Positions 45,079 to 54,716 of a stretch of DNA of 64,000 nucleotides are shown one piece after another. The stretch is taken from the NCBI RefSeq assembly GCF_000717645.1, contig NZ_JNZZ01000007.1, forward strand, positions 62,001 to 126,000. Direction: 5' to 3'. How positions within the stretch are numbered: the stretch's first letter is position 1; every line of letters begins with the position of its first letter. The notes beneath the pieces are model-generated. The model was given only the letters and a program-made list of their open reading frames with translations. It did not search any database and was not told the DNA's origin. The DNA comes from Streptomyces californicus (GTDB lineage: Bacteria > Actinomycetota > Actinomycetes > Streptomycetales > Streptomycetaceae). The position numbers and the translations under genes are program-made.

Positions 45079-45642
45079 ATGACGAGTGAGCCGGAGCAGC
45101 AGATCGGGGTGGGCACGCCCGACGCATTCCAGCGCCTGTGGACGCCCCATCGGATGGCGTACATCCAGGGCGAGAACAAGCCGAGCGGCCCGGGGGCCGA
45201 CGACGGCTGTCCGTTCTGCTCGATCCCCGCCAAATCCGACGAGGACGGGCTGATCGTGGCCCGCGGCGAGCACGTCTACGCGGTGCTGAACCTGTATCCG
45301 TACAACGGCGGCCACCTCATGGTCGTGCCCTACCGCCACGTGGCCGACTACACCGAGCTGAACGGCCCCGAGACCGTCGAGCTGGCGGACTTCACCAAGC
45401 GGGCCATGACCGCGCTGCGGACGGCCTCCGGGGCGCACGGCTTCAACATCGGCATGAACCAGGGCTCCGTCGCCGGCGCCGGGATCGCCGCGCACCTGCA
45501 CCAGCACCTGGTGCCGCGCTGGGGCGGGGACGCCAACTTCATGCCGGTCATCGGCCACACCAAGGTGCTGCCCCAGCTGCTGGGCGACACCCGGGCCATC
45601 CTGGCCGACGCCTGGCCGACGGGGGACCTGCCGGTCCGCTGA
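45079..45642 (+). CDS. HIT-family hydrolase (AP4A phosphorylase-like)
   Basis: This 187-residue protein has the histidine triad HLHQHLVPRW (about residues 140-149) and a GCPFCSIP zinc/Cys pair near residue 50. HIT enzymes hydrolyse or phosphorolyse nucleotides such as AP4A. In mycobacteria the homologue lies between thrS and pgsA in the same operon; the same context is kept here. ATG 45079 is preferred; an ATG 12 bases upstream is also possible. No Shine-Dalgarno sequence, so it may be leaderless. Confidence 0.9.
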   Translation: MTSEPEQQIGVGTPDAFQRLWTPHRMAYIQGENKPSGPGADDGCPFCSIPAKSDEDGLIVARGEHVYAVLNLYPYNGGHLMVVPYRHVADYTELNGPETVELADFTKRAMTALRTASGAHGFNIGMNQGSVAGAGIAAHLHQHLVPRWGGDANFMPVIGHTKVLPQLLGDTRAILADAWPTGDLPVR

Positions 45643-45689
45643 GCTGTGTGCCGTGTGCCGTGTGCCCTACGCGTGTCGCCGGTCGTGCG

Positions 45690-45722
45690 GGAGGGGAGGC
45701 CCGGTCGCCGGGCCTCCCCTCC
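45690..45722. terminator. Bidirectional terminator after HIT gene
   Basis: A perfect 15-bp stem GGAGGGGAGGCCCGG/CCGGGCCTCCCCTCC has a TCG loop. It is preceded by a short GTGCCGT tandem run at 45647-45667. Confidence 0.85.
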
Positions 45723-45770
45723 GCGTTCCGCCCTCCGCACCGGCCGACCCGTGCCGTACGGGCGCCGCGC

Positions 45771-47441
45771 CTACGCGTCGTACACGTCGGCCTTGCGCGG
45801 GGCCGGGTCCTGGACGAGGCCGCTCAGGACCATCGAGCGGTTGTCGAAGCGCTCGGTGTCGACGCCGTTCTCCGCGAGGACGCGCATCGCCGCCGTGTGC
45901 ACGGCCCGCAGCACCGGAGTGGCGGCGCGCATCGCGTCGTCCGCCATGAAGCGGTGGTTCCACGGCTTGGCCGCCCACGCGTGGCGCAGCCCGAACGGCT
46001 CCGGCAGCACGATCTTGCCGCCCAGGTAGTCCAGCAGCGGCGGATACCAGGTGAGCGGTGCGCGGAGGGCGAGCCGGACGACCTCCTTGGCGTCCACCAG
46101 CGCCAGCTGCACGTCCCGGGTCTCCCAGAAGCGGACCGTCTTGTTGACCGTCTTCGTCTTCGCCGCGGGCTTGGAGAGGAACAGGCCGTGCACCGGCCCC
46201 AGCGCGTGACCGGTGACCTCGATGCGCAGCGTCTCGTGGAGGACGGTCACGGTGATCATCATCGTGATGACCAGCTGACCGTCCCACAGGGTGAACTGGA
46301 CGCCCAGGTAGTGCCGGTCGCCGCTGCCGAACTGCTGGTGGTTGCAGATCCGCTGGATCTCGTGCGGCTTCACCTGGAAGGTGGCGACGTCCTCGCCGGC
46401 GGGGCGGGTGACGGAGTCGGCGTTCTCCCCGATGGGCGAGACGATCCAGTGCTTCACGGACGGCTTCGGGAAGCCGCCGGTGTTCAGCGGGCCGCGCTCC
46501 AGCATCTTCAGCTGGTCGTGGATGATCCGGATCAGGTCCCAGCTGCGGAACTGGTGGATCTCCTTGGTCTTGTCCTTGGGGATCAGCTCCTCGGCCAGCT
46601 GCCAGCTGCCCCAGCGGGTGCCCATCCCGAGGACGCCCTTGGGCCCGGCGTAGAAGACCGAGTTCGACTGCTGCTCGGCCGACAGCTTCTCCAGCCCCTG
46701 GCGCATCGCCTCGCGCGCGGTCTCGTTGGGGTTCTTCGGCACCGCCTCGGGGATCTTCGCGATCACGCCGCCGCCCGAGAGCAGCCCCTCCCAGCGGGCC
46801 CGCAGGTCCCTGGCCGAGGTCTCCGCGATCCGCTTGGCGATCACCCAGCCGATCACCGGGGCGATGAGCGCCCCCCGGACGTACAGCGCGAGCAACCCGT
46901 TCAGCGGGAGCTTGACCATCAGGACCAGCGCGCCGATCCCGAAGGCCGCCAGCAGGACCGTGCCGACCGCGCGGAACGCGGTGTCCTTGGACTTGTTCAG
47001 CGCGTCCCGGATCCGGAACGCGATCACCCAGGCCAGCATGCCGGGCAGGAACAGGACGCCGAACACCAGCGTGACCAGGGTGAGCCGGGTGTCCCGGGCC
47101 TTGCGGAGGTTGTTCGCCGACAGGCAGTGCTCCACCACCGTCTGCGGGTCCATGCCGAAGGACTGGATGAGCGCCGCACGCGCGCCGCCGAGCATCCGCT
47201 CCTGCACCGCACGGGCGAACGCCTCGCCGAGATTCGGCTTGAAGTAGTCCGACTTGAAGAGTTTGGACGAGCCCGTCTTCACCGTCGATTTGTGCCACTC
47301 GCCGTTGGCGTCGAGGATCGTCTCCACCGGACTGTCCCGGTACGCCGCCGAGGCCAGGGCGTTGGTCGCCACGGTCTGGCCGCCCGCGCCCTGGATCGGG
47401 ACCTGCGCCCCGGGTGAGAAGTCGAATCCGTCGTTGGCCAC
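45771..47441 (-). CDS. Unknown 556-residue membrane protein
   Basis: No named family is recognised. The N-terminal 120 residues are polar and bear SDYFKPNLGEAFARAVQERML. Residues about 125-215 contain three or four membrane segments (LTLVTLVFGVLFLPGMLAWV; AVGTVLLAAFGIGALVLMV). The rest is a large cytosolic domain, with a conserved-looking WDLIRIIHDQLKMLERGPL and VTVLHETLRIEVTGHALGP. GTG 47441 has GGGGGCG upstream. It is divergent from pgsA. In S. coelicolor a similar protein lies beside pgsA. Confidence 0.75.
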   Translation of the reverse strand: MANDGFDFSPGAQVPIQGAGGQTVATNALASAAYRDSPVETILDANGEWHKSTVKTGSSKLFKSDYFKPNLGEAFARAVQERMLGGARAALIQSFGMDPQTVVEHCLSANNLRKARDTRLTLVTLVFGVLFLPGMLAWVIAFRIRDALNKSKDTAFRAVGTVLLAAFGIGALVLMVKLPLNGLLALYVRGALIAPVIGWVIAKRIAETSARDLRARWEGLLSGGGVIAKIPEAVPKNPNETAREAMRQGLEKLSAEQQSNSVFYAGPKGVLGMGTRWGSWQLAEELIPKDKTKEIHQFRSWDLIRIIHDQLKMLERGPLNTGGFPKPSVKHWIVSPIGENADSVTRPAGEDVATFQVKPHEIQRICNHQQFGSGDRHYLGVQFTLWDGQLVITMMITVTVLHETLRIEVTGHALGPVHGLFLSKPAAKTKTVNKTVRFWETRDVQLALVDAKEVVRLALRAPLTWYPPLLDYLGGKIVLPEPFGLRHAWAAKPWNHRFMADDAMRAATPVLRAVHTAAMRVLAENGVDTERFDNRSMVLSGLVQDPAPRKADVYDA

Positions 47442-47777
47442 CTTGTCGCCCCCACTCGCCGCACGTCTGCTCCTGCGGTGTGCCCAACTACCGTACGCGG
47501 CATACCTTCTGAGCTGCGCCCACAGCGTATCGTCCGGATCACGCCACTGCCCGTCACCGACGTGACCGAGGGCGGTGTGTGCGACAGTGCGCCGGTCACG
47601 CGCCGGGGGGTCGCTCCGCACGGAGCGGTGGCGGCGCCGCCCGACGTCGTCGTCGTGGCCGAAGACCGGTGACACCCGGCCGCGGGTGCCCGGCCGGTGG
47701 AAGGCACCGGCGGTGACTACGATGGGCCAGCCGGTGGCCGAATGGGCCGCCCGGTGAACCGAACCCTCGGGAAGGCC
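47442..47777. other. Divergent promoter region before pgsA
   Basis: No gene is called in 336 bases. TACGAT (47718-47723) is a likely -10 for the pgsA operon. On the minus strand GGTAGTTGG (around 47494-47502) could belong to the promoter of the large membrane-protein gene. Confidence 0.45.
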
Positions 47778-48500
47778 ATGCTGAACAAGTACGCGCGTGC
47801 ATTCTTCACGCGTGTCCTCACACCGTTCGCCGCACTGCTGCTCCGCCTCGGGGTCAGCCCCGACGCGGTCACGCTCATCGGTACGGCCGGAGTGATGGCG
47901 GGCGCGCTGGTCTTCTTCCCGATGGGGGAGTTCTTCTGGGGCACGATCGTCATCACGGTCTTCGTCTTCTCCGACCTCGTCGACGGGAACATGGCGCGGC
48001 AGGCCGGGATCTCCAGCCGGTGGGGCGCGTTCCTCGACTCGACGCTGGACCGGGTCGCCGACGGGGCGATCTTCGGCGGTTTCGCGCTCTGGTACGCGGG
48101 CCGCGGGGACGACGACATCCTCTGCGCCGTGGCGATCTTCTGCCTGGCCAGCGGCCAGGTGGTCTCGTACACCAAGGCGCGCGGCGAGTCGATCGGCCTG
48201 CCGGTCGCGGTCAACGGCCTGGTGGAGCGCGCCGAGCGGCTCGTCATCTCGCTGGTCGCCGCCGGTCTCGCCGGACTGCACAAGTTCGGCGTCCCCGGCA
48301 TCGACGTGCTGCTCCCGATCGCTCTGTGGATCGTCGCCGTCGGCAGCCTCGTCACGTTGATCCAGCGCGTGGTGACGGTACGCCGCGAGTCGGCCGAGGC
48401 GGACGCGGCCGAGGCCGCCGCGCCTGCGGCCCAGGGGCCGGCCGGGGTGCTCCGCCCGGACGCGGACGCCTCCGGGCGGGACGGCGAGGGCGACCGGTGA
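47778..48500 (+). CDS. pgsA: Phosphatidylinositol phosphate synthase (CDP-alcohol phosphatidyltransferase)
   Basis: This 240-residue membrane enzyme condenses CDP-diacylglycerol with inositol-1-phosphate to give phosphatidylinositol phosphate, the base of phosphatidylinositol mannosides. The CDP-alcohol motif DGxxARxxxxxSxxGxxxDxxxD is intact (DLVDGNMARQAG... FLDSTLDRVAD, about residues 63-92). About six membrane segments follow the family. ATG 47778 has GGGAAGG upstream. GTGA overlap couples it to the acyltransferase gene. Confidence 0.93.
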   Translation: MLNKYARAFFTRVLTPFAALLLRLGVSPDAVTLIGTAGVMAGALVFFPMGEFFWGTIVITVFVFSDLVDGNMARQAGISSRWGAFLDSTLDRVADGAIFGGFALWYAGRGDDDILCAVAIFCLASGQVVSYTKARGESIGLPVAVNGLVERAERLVISLVAAGLAGLHKFGVPGIDVLLPIALWIVAVGSLVTLIQRVVTVRRESAEADAAEAAAPAAQGPAGVLRPDADASGRDGEGDR

Positions 48501-49414
48501 CCGGCTCCGACCTGAGGGGCCGCCTCACCGACGGGCTCTACGGACTGGGCTGGGGCGCGGTCAAGAAGCTGCCCGAGCCCGCCGCCGCCCGGCTTTTCCG
48601 CACCATCGCCGACCAGACGTGGAAGCGGCGCGGCAAGAGCGTGCTGCGACTGGAGTCGAACCTCGCCCGGGTCGTGCCCGACGCCACCTCGGAGCGGCTG
48701 GCCGAGCTGTCGCGGGCCGGGATGCGCTCGTACATGCGGTACTGGATGGAGTCGTTCCGGCTGCCGACCTGGACCCCGGAGCGGATCCGGGCGAGCATCG
48801 ACGTCAGGGACGCCCACCTGCTGACCGAGGGCCTCGACGCAGGGAAGGGCGTCATCCTGGCCCTGCCCCACCTCGGCAACTGGGACCTCGCGGGCGCCTG
48901 GGTAACCACGGACCTCAAGGTGCCCTTCACCACCGTCGCCGAACGGCTGGAACCGGCCACCCTCTACGACCGGTTCGTCGCCTACCGCGAGGGCCTCGGC
49001 ATGGAGGTCCTGCCGCACAGCGGCGGCGCCGCCTTCGGCACCCTGGCCCGCCGGCTGCGCGCGGGCGGCCTGGTCTGCCTGGTCGCGGACCGGGACCTGT
49101 CGGCGTCCGGCGTCGAGGTGTCGTTCTTCGGCGCCACCGCCCGGATGCCCGCGGGACCGGCGCTCCTCGCCCAGCAGACGGGCGCGCTGCTGCTGCCGGT
49201 GACGCTCTGGTACGACGGCACGCCGGTGATGGGCGCCCGCGTCCACCCGGCGGTCGAGAAGCCCGCGGAGGGCGCCCGCGCCGAGAGGACCGCCGCCATG
49301 ACCCAGGCCCTGGCCGACGCCTTCGCCGGCGGCATCGCCGAGCACCCGGAGGACTGGCACATGCTCCAGCGGCTCTGGCTGGACGATCTGGACCCCCGGA
49401 GGGAACCGACGTGA
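48497..49414 (+). CDS. patA: Phosphatidylinositol mannoside acyltransferase
   Basis: This 305-residue lysophospholipid acyltransferase-like protein (HtrB/PatA group) has the active-site motif HLGNWD (about residues 125-130) and the motif VAERLEP. It adds an acyl chain to the mannose of PIM1 or PIM2. Start GTG 48497 overlaps pgsA; its stop overlaps pimA by four bases. The coupled order pgsA-patA-pimA is the same as in mycobacteria. Confidence 0.9.
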   Translation: MTGSDLRGRLTDGLYGLGWGAVKKLPEPAAARLFRTIADQTWKRRGKSVLRLESNLARVVPDATSERLAELSRAGMRSYMRYWMESFRLPTWTPERIRASIDVRDAHLLTEGLDAGKGVILALPHLGNWDLAGAWVTTDLKVPFTTVAERLEPATLYDRFVAYREGLGMEVLPHSGGAAFGTLARRLRAGGLVCLVADRDLSASGVEVSFFGATARMPAGPALLAQQTGALLLPVTLWYDGTPVMGARVHPAVEKPAEGARAERTAAMTQALADAFAGGIAEHPEDWHMLQRLWLDDLDPRREPT

Positions 49415-50571
49415 AGATCGGCATCGTCTGCCCGTACTCCTGGGACGTACCGGGCGGCGTGCAGTTCCACATCCGGGACCTCGCCGAACACCTGATCCGG
49501 CTCGGCCACCAGGTCTCCGTCCTGGCCCCCTCCGACGACGAGACCCCGCTGCCGCCCTACGTCGTCTCGGCCGGCCGGGCCGTCCCCGTCCCGTACAACG
49601 GCTCCGTCGCCCGGCTCAACTTCGGCTTCCTCTCGGCGGCCCGGGTGCGGCGCTGGCTGCACGACGGCACGTTCGACGTCATCCACATCCACGAGCCGAC
49701 CTCCCCCTCGCTCGGCCTGCTGGCCTGCTGGGCGGCGCAGGGGCCGATCGTCGCGACCTTCCACACCTCCAACCCGCGCTCCCGGGCGATGATCGCCGCG
49801 TACCCGATCCTCCAGCCCGCGCTGGAGAAGATCAGCGCCCGGATCGCGGTCAGCGAGTACGCGCGGCGCACCCTGGTCGAGCACCTCGGCGGGGACGCGG
49901 TCGTCATCCCCAACGGCGTCGACGTCGACTTCTTCGCCGACGCCGAGCCGAAGGCCGAGTGGCAGGGGCGGACCCTGGGCTTCATCGGCCGCATCGACGA
50001 ACCCCGCAAGGGCCTGCCCGTCCTGATGAAGGCGCTGCCCGCGATCCTCGCCGCCCACCCCGAGGCCCGGCTCCTCGTCGCCGGACGCGGTGACGAGGAG
50101 GAGGCGGTGGCCACCCTGCCGAAGGAGCTGCGCGAGCGCGTCGAGTTCCTCGGCATGGTCAGCGACGAGGACAAGGCCCGGCTGCTGCGCAGCGTCGACG
50201 TGTACGTGGCCCCCAACACCGGCGGCGAGAGCTTCGGCATCATCCTGGTGGAGGCGCTGTCGGCCGGTGCGCCGGTCCTCGCCAGCGACCTGGACGCCTT
50301 CGCGCAGGTGCTGGACCAGGGCGCGGCGGGCGACCTGTTCGCCAACGAGGACGCCGACGCGCTGGCCGCCGCCGCGATCCGGCTGCTGGGCGACCCGGAG
50401 CGCCGGGCCGGACTGCGCGAGCGCGGCGGGGCCCACGTCCGCCGCTTCGACTGGGGGACGGTGGGCGCCGACATCCTCGCGGTGTACGAGACGGTGACCG
50501 ACGGCGCCGCCTCGGTCGGGGCGGACGAACGCTCGGGGCTGCGGGCCCGGTTCGGGCTCGCCCGGGACTGA
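49411..50571 (+). CDS. pimA: Phosphatidylinositol alpha-mannosyltransferase
   Basis: This 386-residue GT4-family glycosyltransferase transfers mannose from GDP-mannose to phosphatidylinositol. It has the N-terminal SYPYSWDVPGGVQFH-like glycine loop (residues 7-20), a central IPNGVDVDFF, and the C-terminal EX7E motif ESFGIILVEAL (about 272-282). GTG 49411 overlaps patA. A proline-poor acidic tail ends the protein. It ends the operon. Confidence 0.93.
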   Translation: MKIGIVCPYSWDVPGGVQFHIRDLAEHLIRLGHQVSVLAPSDDETPLPPYVVSAGRAVPVPYNGSVARLNFGFLSAARVRRWLHDGTFDVIHIHEPTSPSLGLLACWAAQGPIVATFHTSNPRSRAMIAAYPILQPALEKISARIAVSEYARRTLVEHLGGDAVVIPNGVDVDFFADAEPKAEWQGRTLGFIGRIDEPRKGLPVLMKALPAILAAHPEARLLVAGRGDEEEAVATLPKELRERVEFLGMVSDEDKARLLRSVDVYVAPNTGGESFGIILVEALSAGAPVLASDLDAFAQVLDQGAAGDLFANEDADALAAAAIRLLGDPERRAGLRERGGAHVRRFDWGTVGADILAVYETVTDGAASVGADERSGLRARFGLARD

Positions 50572-50649
50572 GGGCACGTCCCGGACCGGTCCACGTCCGG
50601 CGGATCCTGACCGGGTCCGCGGGCACGTCCCGGACCGGTCCACGTCCGG
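50572..50649. repeat. 29-bp perfect direct repeat with central dispersed motif
   Basis: Copies at 50572-50600 and 50621-50649 (both begin GGGCACGTCCCGGACCGG) are identical. Between them lies the dispersed 20-mer TCCGGCGGATCCTGACCGGG (50596-50615). Starts right after the pimA stop. Confidence 0.85.
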
Positions 50650-50733
50650 TCGTGAACGGGCCCCGGTGGTCGACGGGCCCTCCCGCCCGGGGGATGCGTT
50701 CCGGGCCCGCGCGCGAGGGTAGCGTGTGGGCCC

Positions 50734-51282
50734 GTGACCGTAACCCTCATCGTCTGGATCGTCGTCGCCCTCGTCGCGATCGGCGTGTACCTCAGCTGGA
50801 CCGCCGGCCGGCTCGACCGCCTGCACTCCCGGATCGACGCCGCCCGCGCCGCCCTCGACGCCCAACTCCTGCGCCGCGCCTCGGTCACCCAGGAGCTCGC
50901 CACCTCCGGCGTCCTGGACCCGGCCGCCTCGATCGTCCTGTACGAGGCCGCGCACGCCGCCCGGCAGGCCGAGGAGGACCACCGGGAGGTGGCCGAGAGC
51001 GAACTGAGCGCCGCCCTGCGCGCGGTCTTCGGCGAACCGGCCCAGGTGGAAGCGGTGAAGGAGGTCCCCGGCGGCGAGGAGGCGGCCACCGAACTGGCCG
51101 CCGCCGTACGCCGCGTGCCGATGGCCCGGCGCTTCCACAACGACGCCGTACGCGCCGCCCGCGCGCTGCGCCGGCACCGTACCGTCCGGCTCTTCCGGCT
51201 GGCCGGGCACGCCCCGTTCCCGCTCGCCGTCGAGATGGACGACGCCCCGCCGGTGGCCCTCGCGGACCGTCCGGGCACCTGA
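50734..51282 (+). CDS. LemA-like membrane protein
   Basis: This 182-residue protein has an N-terminal membrane anchor (TVTLIVWIVVALVAIGVYLSW) and a long helical region of LemA type (RLDRLHSRIDAARAALDAQL; ARRFHNDAVRAARALRRH). LemA proteins bundle helices on the cell surface; their role is unclear. GTG 50734 follows TAGCGT (50720-50725) by eight bases, so the mRNA may be leaderless. Confidence 0.75.
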   Translation: MTVTLIVWIVVALVAIGVYLSWTAGRLDRLHSRIDAARAALDAQLLRRASVTQELATSGVLDPAASIVLYEAAHAARQAEEDHREVAESELSAALRAVFGEPAQVEAVKEVPGGEEAATELAAAVRRVPMARRFHNDAVRAARALRRHRTVRLFRLAGHAPFPLAVEMDDAPPVALADRPGT

Positions 51283-51289
51283 GCCGGGG

Positions 51290-51420
51290 AACGCACCGGG
51301 CCCGGCGTCCGAGCGGGGAACGTACCGGTCCCCCCGGCCGGAGAACGGACCCGGGGAACGGACCCGGAGAACGGACCGGCCCGGCGTCCGAGCCGGACCG
51401 TGGGGCGGCCCGGCATCCGA
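51290..51420. repeat. GGGGAACGGACC tandem repeats before pdxS
   Basis: Degenerate units of CGGAGAACGGACCCG repeat four times (51340-51381); a longer CCCGGCGTCCGAGC unit occurs twice (51301 and 51383). The rest of 51283-51552 has no gene and should contain the pdxS promoter. Confidence 0.65.
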
Positions 51421-51552
51421 CACGGACAGCGGTCCGCGGCGCGGGCCCGGCCAGAACGATCCACGGCCTGCCCATTGGCCCTTGCTGTGGCCTGGTCCCG
51501 GAGCGTTTCCTCGGTGGTGCAGAGTTCAGCGTCTTTCACCGAGTGAGGTCCC

Positions 51553-52473
51553 GTGTCCACGCTTCCCAGCACCCCGCAGTCCGCCGGTTCCCCCGCCACC
51601 GGCACCGCCCGCGTCAAGCGCGGCATGGCCGAGCAGCTCAAGGGCGGCGTGATCATGGACGTCGTCGACGCCGAGCAGGCGAAGATCGCCGAGGACGCGG
51701 GGGCCGTGGCCGTCATGGCCCTGGAGCGGGTCCCGGCCGACATCCGCAAGGACGGCGGCGTGGCCCGGATGTCCGACCCCAACATGATCGAGGAGATCAT
51801 CGGGGCCGTCTCCATCCCCGTCATGGCCAAGTCCCGCATCGGCCATTTCGTCGAGGCCCAGGTGCTCCAGTCCCTCGGCGTCGACTACATCGACGAGTCC
51901 GAGGTCCTCACCCCCGCCGACGAGGTCAACCACAGCGACAAGTTCGCCTTCACCACCCCGTTCGTCTGCGGCGCCACCAACCTCGGCGAGGCCCTGCGCC
52001 GCATCGCCGAGGGCGCGGCCATGATCCGCTCGAAGGGCGAGGCCGGCACCGGCAACGTCGTCGAGGCGGTCCGCCACCTGCGCCAGATCAAGAACGAGAT
52101 CGCGCGTCTGCGCGGCTTCGACAACAACGAGCTGTACGCCGCCGCCAAGGACCTCCGCGCCCCCTACGAGCTGGTCAAGGAGGTCGCGGAGCTGGGCAAG
52201 CTGCCCGTCGTGCTCTTCTCCGCCGGCGGTGTCGCCACCCCGGCCGACGCCGCGCTGATGCGCCAGCTCGGGGCCGAGGGCGTCTTCGTCGGCTCCGGCA
52301 TCTTCAAGTCCGGCGACCCGGCCAAGCGCGCCGCCGCCATCGTGAAGGCCACCACCTTCTACGACGACCCGAAGGTCATCGCGGACGCCTCCCGCAACCT
52401 GGGCGAGGCCATGGTCGGCATCAACTGCGACACGCTGCCCGAGTCCGAGCGCTACGCCAACCGCGGCTGGTAA
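51553..52473 (+). CDS. pdxS: Pyridoxal 5'-phosphate synthase, lyase subunit
   Basis: This 306-residue TIM-barrel enzyme makes vitamin B6 directly from ribose 5-phosphate, glyceraldehyde 3-phosphate and ammonia. The catalytic Lys93 lies in [13 protein letters not shown], and the family signature [16 protein letters not shown] is intact. GTG 51553 has GAGTGAGG upstream. The next gene, pdxT, starts six bases after its stop and supplies the ammonia. Confidence 0.96.
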   Translation: MSTLPSTPQSAGSPATGTARVKRGMAEQLKGGVIMDVVDAEQAKIAEDAGAVAVMALERVPADIRKDGGVARMSDPNMIEEIIGAVSIPVMAKSRIGHFVEAQVLQSLGVDYIDESEVLTPADEVNHSDKFAFTTPFVCGATNLGEALRRIAEGAAMIRSKGEAGTGNVVEAVRHLRQIKNEIARLRGFDNNELYAAAKDLRAPYELVKEVAELGKLPVVLFSAGGVATPADAALMRQLGAEGVFVGSGIFKSGDPAKRAAAIVKATTFYDDPKVIADASRNLGEAMVGINCDTLPESERYANRGW

Positions 52474-52479
52474 CCACCG

Positions 52480-53073
52480 ATGAGCGACACCCCCCTGATC
52501 GGCGTCCTCGCACTCCAGGGCGACGTACGGGAGCACCTGATCGCCCTGGCCTCGGCGGACGCCCTGGCCAGGCCGGTCCGGCGCCCCGAAGAACTGGCGG
52601 AGGTCGACGGCCTGGTCATCCCGGGCGGCGAGTCCACCACCATGTCCAAACTGGCGGCGCTCTTCGGCATGCTGGAGCCGCTGCGCGCACGGGTGCGGAC
52701 CGGGATGCCGGTCTACGGCACCTGCGCCGGCATGATCCTGCTCGCCGAGAAGATCCTCGACCCCCGCTCGGGGCAGGAGACCGTCGGCGGCATCGACATG
52801 ATCGTGCGGCGCAACGCCTTCGGCCGGCAGAACGAGTCGTTCGAGGCCGCGATCGACGTCGTGGGCGTCGACGGCGGCCCGGTGGAGGGCGTGTTCATCC
52901 GCGCGCCCTGGGTCGAGTCCGTGGGAGCCGACACCGAGGTCATCGCCGAACACGACGGACATATCGTCGCCGTCCGGCAGGAAAACGCCCTCGCCACCTC
53001 CTTCCACCCCGAACTGACCGGCGACCACCGCATGCACGCCCTGTTCGTGGACATGGTGCGCGCGGTGAAGTGA
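52480..53073 (+). CDS. pdxT: Pyridoxal 5'-phosphate synthase, glutaminase subunit
   Basis: This 197-residue class I amidotransferase has the triad Cys85 (GTCAGM), His176 and Glu178 (FHPE) and the GGESTT motif. It hydrolyses glutamine and channels ammonia to PdxS. It begins six bases after the pdxS stop. Confidence 0.96.
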   Translation: MSDTPLIGVLALQGDVREHLIALASADALARPVRRPEELAEVDGLVIPGGESTTMSKLAALFGMLEPLRARVRTGMPVYGTCAGMILLAEKILDPRSGQETVGGIDMIVRRNAFGRQNESFEAAIDVVGVDGGPVEGVFIRAPWVESVGADTEVIAEHDGHIVAVRQENALATSFHPELTGDHRMHALFVDMVRAVK

Positions 53074-53084
53074 GCCGACCCCGG

Positions 53085-53090
53085 TAGGAT
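53085..53090 (+). promoter_or_regulatory. -10 element of yebC
   Basis: TAGGAT lies 44 bases upstream of the yebC start codon (51 counted from its first base). A good -35 is not obvious. Confidence 0.5.
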
Positions 53091-53134
53091 CTCTCGGGTT
53101 CGACTCGATTTTGGTGACGCGAAGGAGAAGGCAG

Positions 53135-53887
53135 ATGTCCGGCCACTCTAAATGGGCTACGACGAAGCACAAGAAGGCCGTGATCGATGCCAAGCGCGGC
53201 AAGCTCTTCGCGAAGCTGATCAAGAACATCGAGGTCGCGGCCCGCTCCGGCGGCGTTGACCCCGACGGCAACCCCACGCTCGTCGACGCCATCCAGAAGG
53301 CGAAGAAGAGCTCCGTCCCGAACAAGAACATCGACTCCGCGGTCAAGCGCGGCGGCGGTCTCGAAGCGGGCGGAACCGACTACGAGACGATCATGTACGA
53401 GGGCTACGGCCCCAACGGCGTCGCGGTGCTCATCGAGTGCCTCACCGACAACCGCAACCGCGCCGCCTCCGACGTACGCGTCGCCATGACCCGCAACGGC
53501 GGCTCCATGGCCGACCCGGGCTCGGTCTCGTACCTGTTCAACCGCAAGGGCGTCGTGATCGTGCCCAAGGGCGAGCTGACCGAGGACGACGTCCTCGGCG
53601 CGGTCCTCGACGCGGGCGCCGAGGAGGTCAACGACCTCGGCGAGACCTTCGAGGTGGTCAGCGAGGCCACCGACATGGTCGCGGTGCGCACCGCTCTCCA
53701 GGAGGCGAGCATCGACTACGACTCCGCCGAGGCCAGCTTCCTGCCCACCATGCAGGTCGAGCTGGACGAGGAGGGCGCGCGCAAGATCTTCAAGCTCATC
53801 GACGCGCTGGAGGACAGCGACGACGTGCAGAACGTCTTCGCCAACTTCGACGTGTCCGACGAGGTCATGGAGAAGGTCGACGCCTGA
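53135..53887 (+). CDS. yebC: YebC/PmpR-family protein
   Basis: This 250-residue protein has the invariant N-terminus [23 protein letters not shown] and three domains of the family. YebC proteins are now linked to translation of proline stretches by the ribosome; older annotation is transcriptional regulator. ATG 53135 has AAGGAG eight bases upstream. It is followed by ruvCAB, as in most actinomycetes. Confidence 0.95.
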   Translation: MSGHSKWATTKHKKAVIDAKRGKLFAKLIKNIEVAARSGGVDPDGNPTLVDAIQKAKKSSVPNKNIDSAVKRGGGLEAGGTDYETIMYEGYGPNGVAVLIECLTDNRNRAASDVRVAMTRNGGSMADPGSVSYLFNRKGVVIVPKGELTEDDVLGAVLDAGAEEVNDLGETFEVVSEATDMVAVRTALQEASIDYDSAEASFLPTMQVELDEEGARKIFKLIDALEDSDDVQNVFANFDVSDEVMEKVDA

Positions 53888-53912
53888 CGGCACGACCGGC
53901 CGATCCTCACGC

Positions 53913-53946
53913 GACGGGCCGACGGGGCACTCCCCGTCGGCCCGTC
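53913..53946 (+). terminator. Terminator after yebC
   Basis: A perfect 15-bp stem GACGGGCCGACGGGG/CCCCGTCGGCCCGTC with a CACT loop, 26 bases after the stop. Confidence 0.85.
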
Positions 53947-54056
53947 GTCCTGTGGTTACGACGGATTGTCGGTGCGAGCCGATAGCCTGCGGGAACAGAT
54001 GATCGAGCGGGTGCGCGGAACGCGCCGGCGACGACGGAGGACAGGGGGGGGGCTCC

Positions 54057-54716
54057 ATGCGGGTTCTGGGCATCGACCCGGGGCTGACCCGGTGCGGCGT
54101 CGGCGTGGTCGAAGGGGTCGCGGGCCGGCCGCTCACCATGATCGGCGTCGGCGTCGTCCGCACGCCCGCCGACGCCGAGCTGGGCGACCGGCTCGTCGCC
54201 GTCGAGCGCGGCATCGAGCAGTGGCTCGACGAACACTCCCCGGGCTTCGTCGCGGTCGAGCGCGTCTTCGCCCAGCACAACGTCCGTACGGTGATGGGCA
54301 CCGCCCAGGCCAGCGCGGTCGCCATGCTCTGCGCCGCCCGCCGCGGCATCCCCGTCGCCCTGCACACCCCCAGCGAGGTCAAGGCCGCCGTCACCGGCTC
54401 CGGCCGGGCCGACAAGGCCCAGGTCGGTGCGATGGTGACCCGGCTGCTGCGGCTGGACGCGCCGCCCAGGCCCGCCGACGCCGCGGACGCCCTCGCCCTC
54501 GCGATCTGCCACATCTGGCGGGCCCCCGCGCAGAACCGGCTCCAGCAGGCCGTCGCCGCCCACCGCGCGCCCGGCACGCACCGGGCGGCCGCCCCCTCCC
54601 GTACGCCCGGTGTCCCGCGCACGCCGGGCTCCACCCGCGCGCCGGGACCGTCCGGCGCGACCGGCTCCTCCAGCGCCTCCGGCGCGCCCCGCACGTCGAA
54701 AGGCCGCACCGCATGA
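54057..54716 (+). CDS. ruvC: Holliday junction resolvase RuvC
   Basis: This 219-residue resolvase has catalytic Asp7 ([10 protein letters not shown]), a Glu in FVAVERVF (about 72) and the C-terminal [13 protein letters not shown]. It cuts the Holliday junction after branch migration by RuvAB. The usual length is about 175-190; here residues 178-219 form an extra tail of short TPG/APG units rich in Thr, Pro and Ser. The start ATG 54057 has GGGGGG upstream. ATGA overlap with ruvA. Confidence 0.95.
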   Translation: MRVLGIDPGLTRCGVGVVEGVAGRPLTMIGVGVVRTPADAELGDRLVAVERGIEQWLDEHSPGFVAVERVFAQHNVRTVMGTAQASAVAMLCAARRGIPVALHTPSEVKAAVTGSGRADKAQVGAMVTRLLRLDAPPRPADAADALALAICHIWRAPAQNRLQQAVAAHRAPGTHRAAAPSRTPGVPRTPGSTRAPGPSGATGSSSASGAPRTSKGRTA

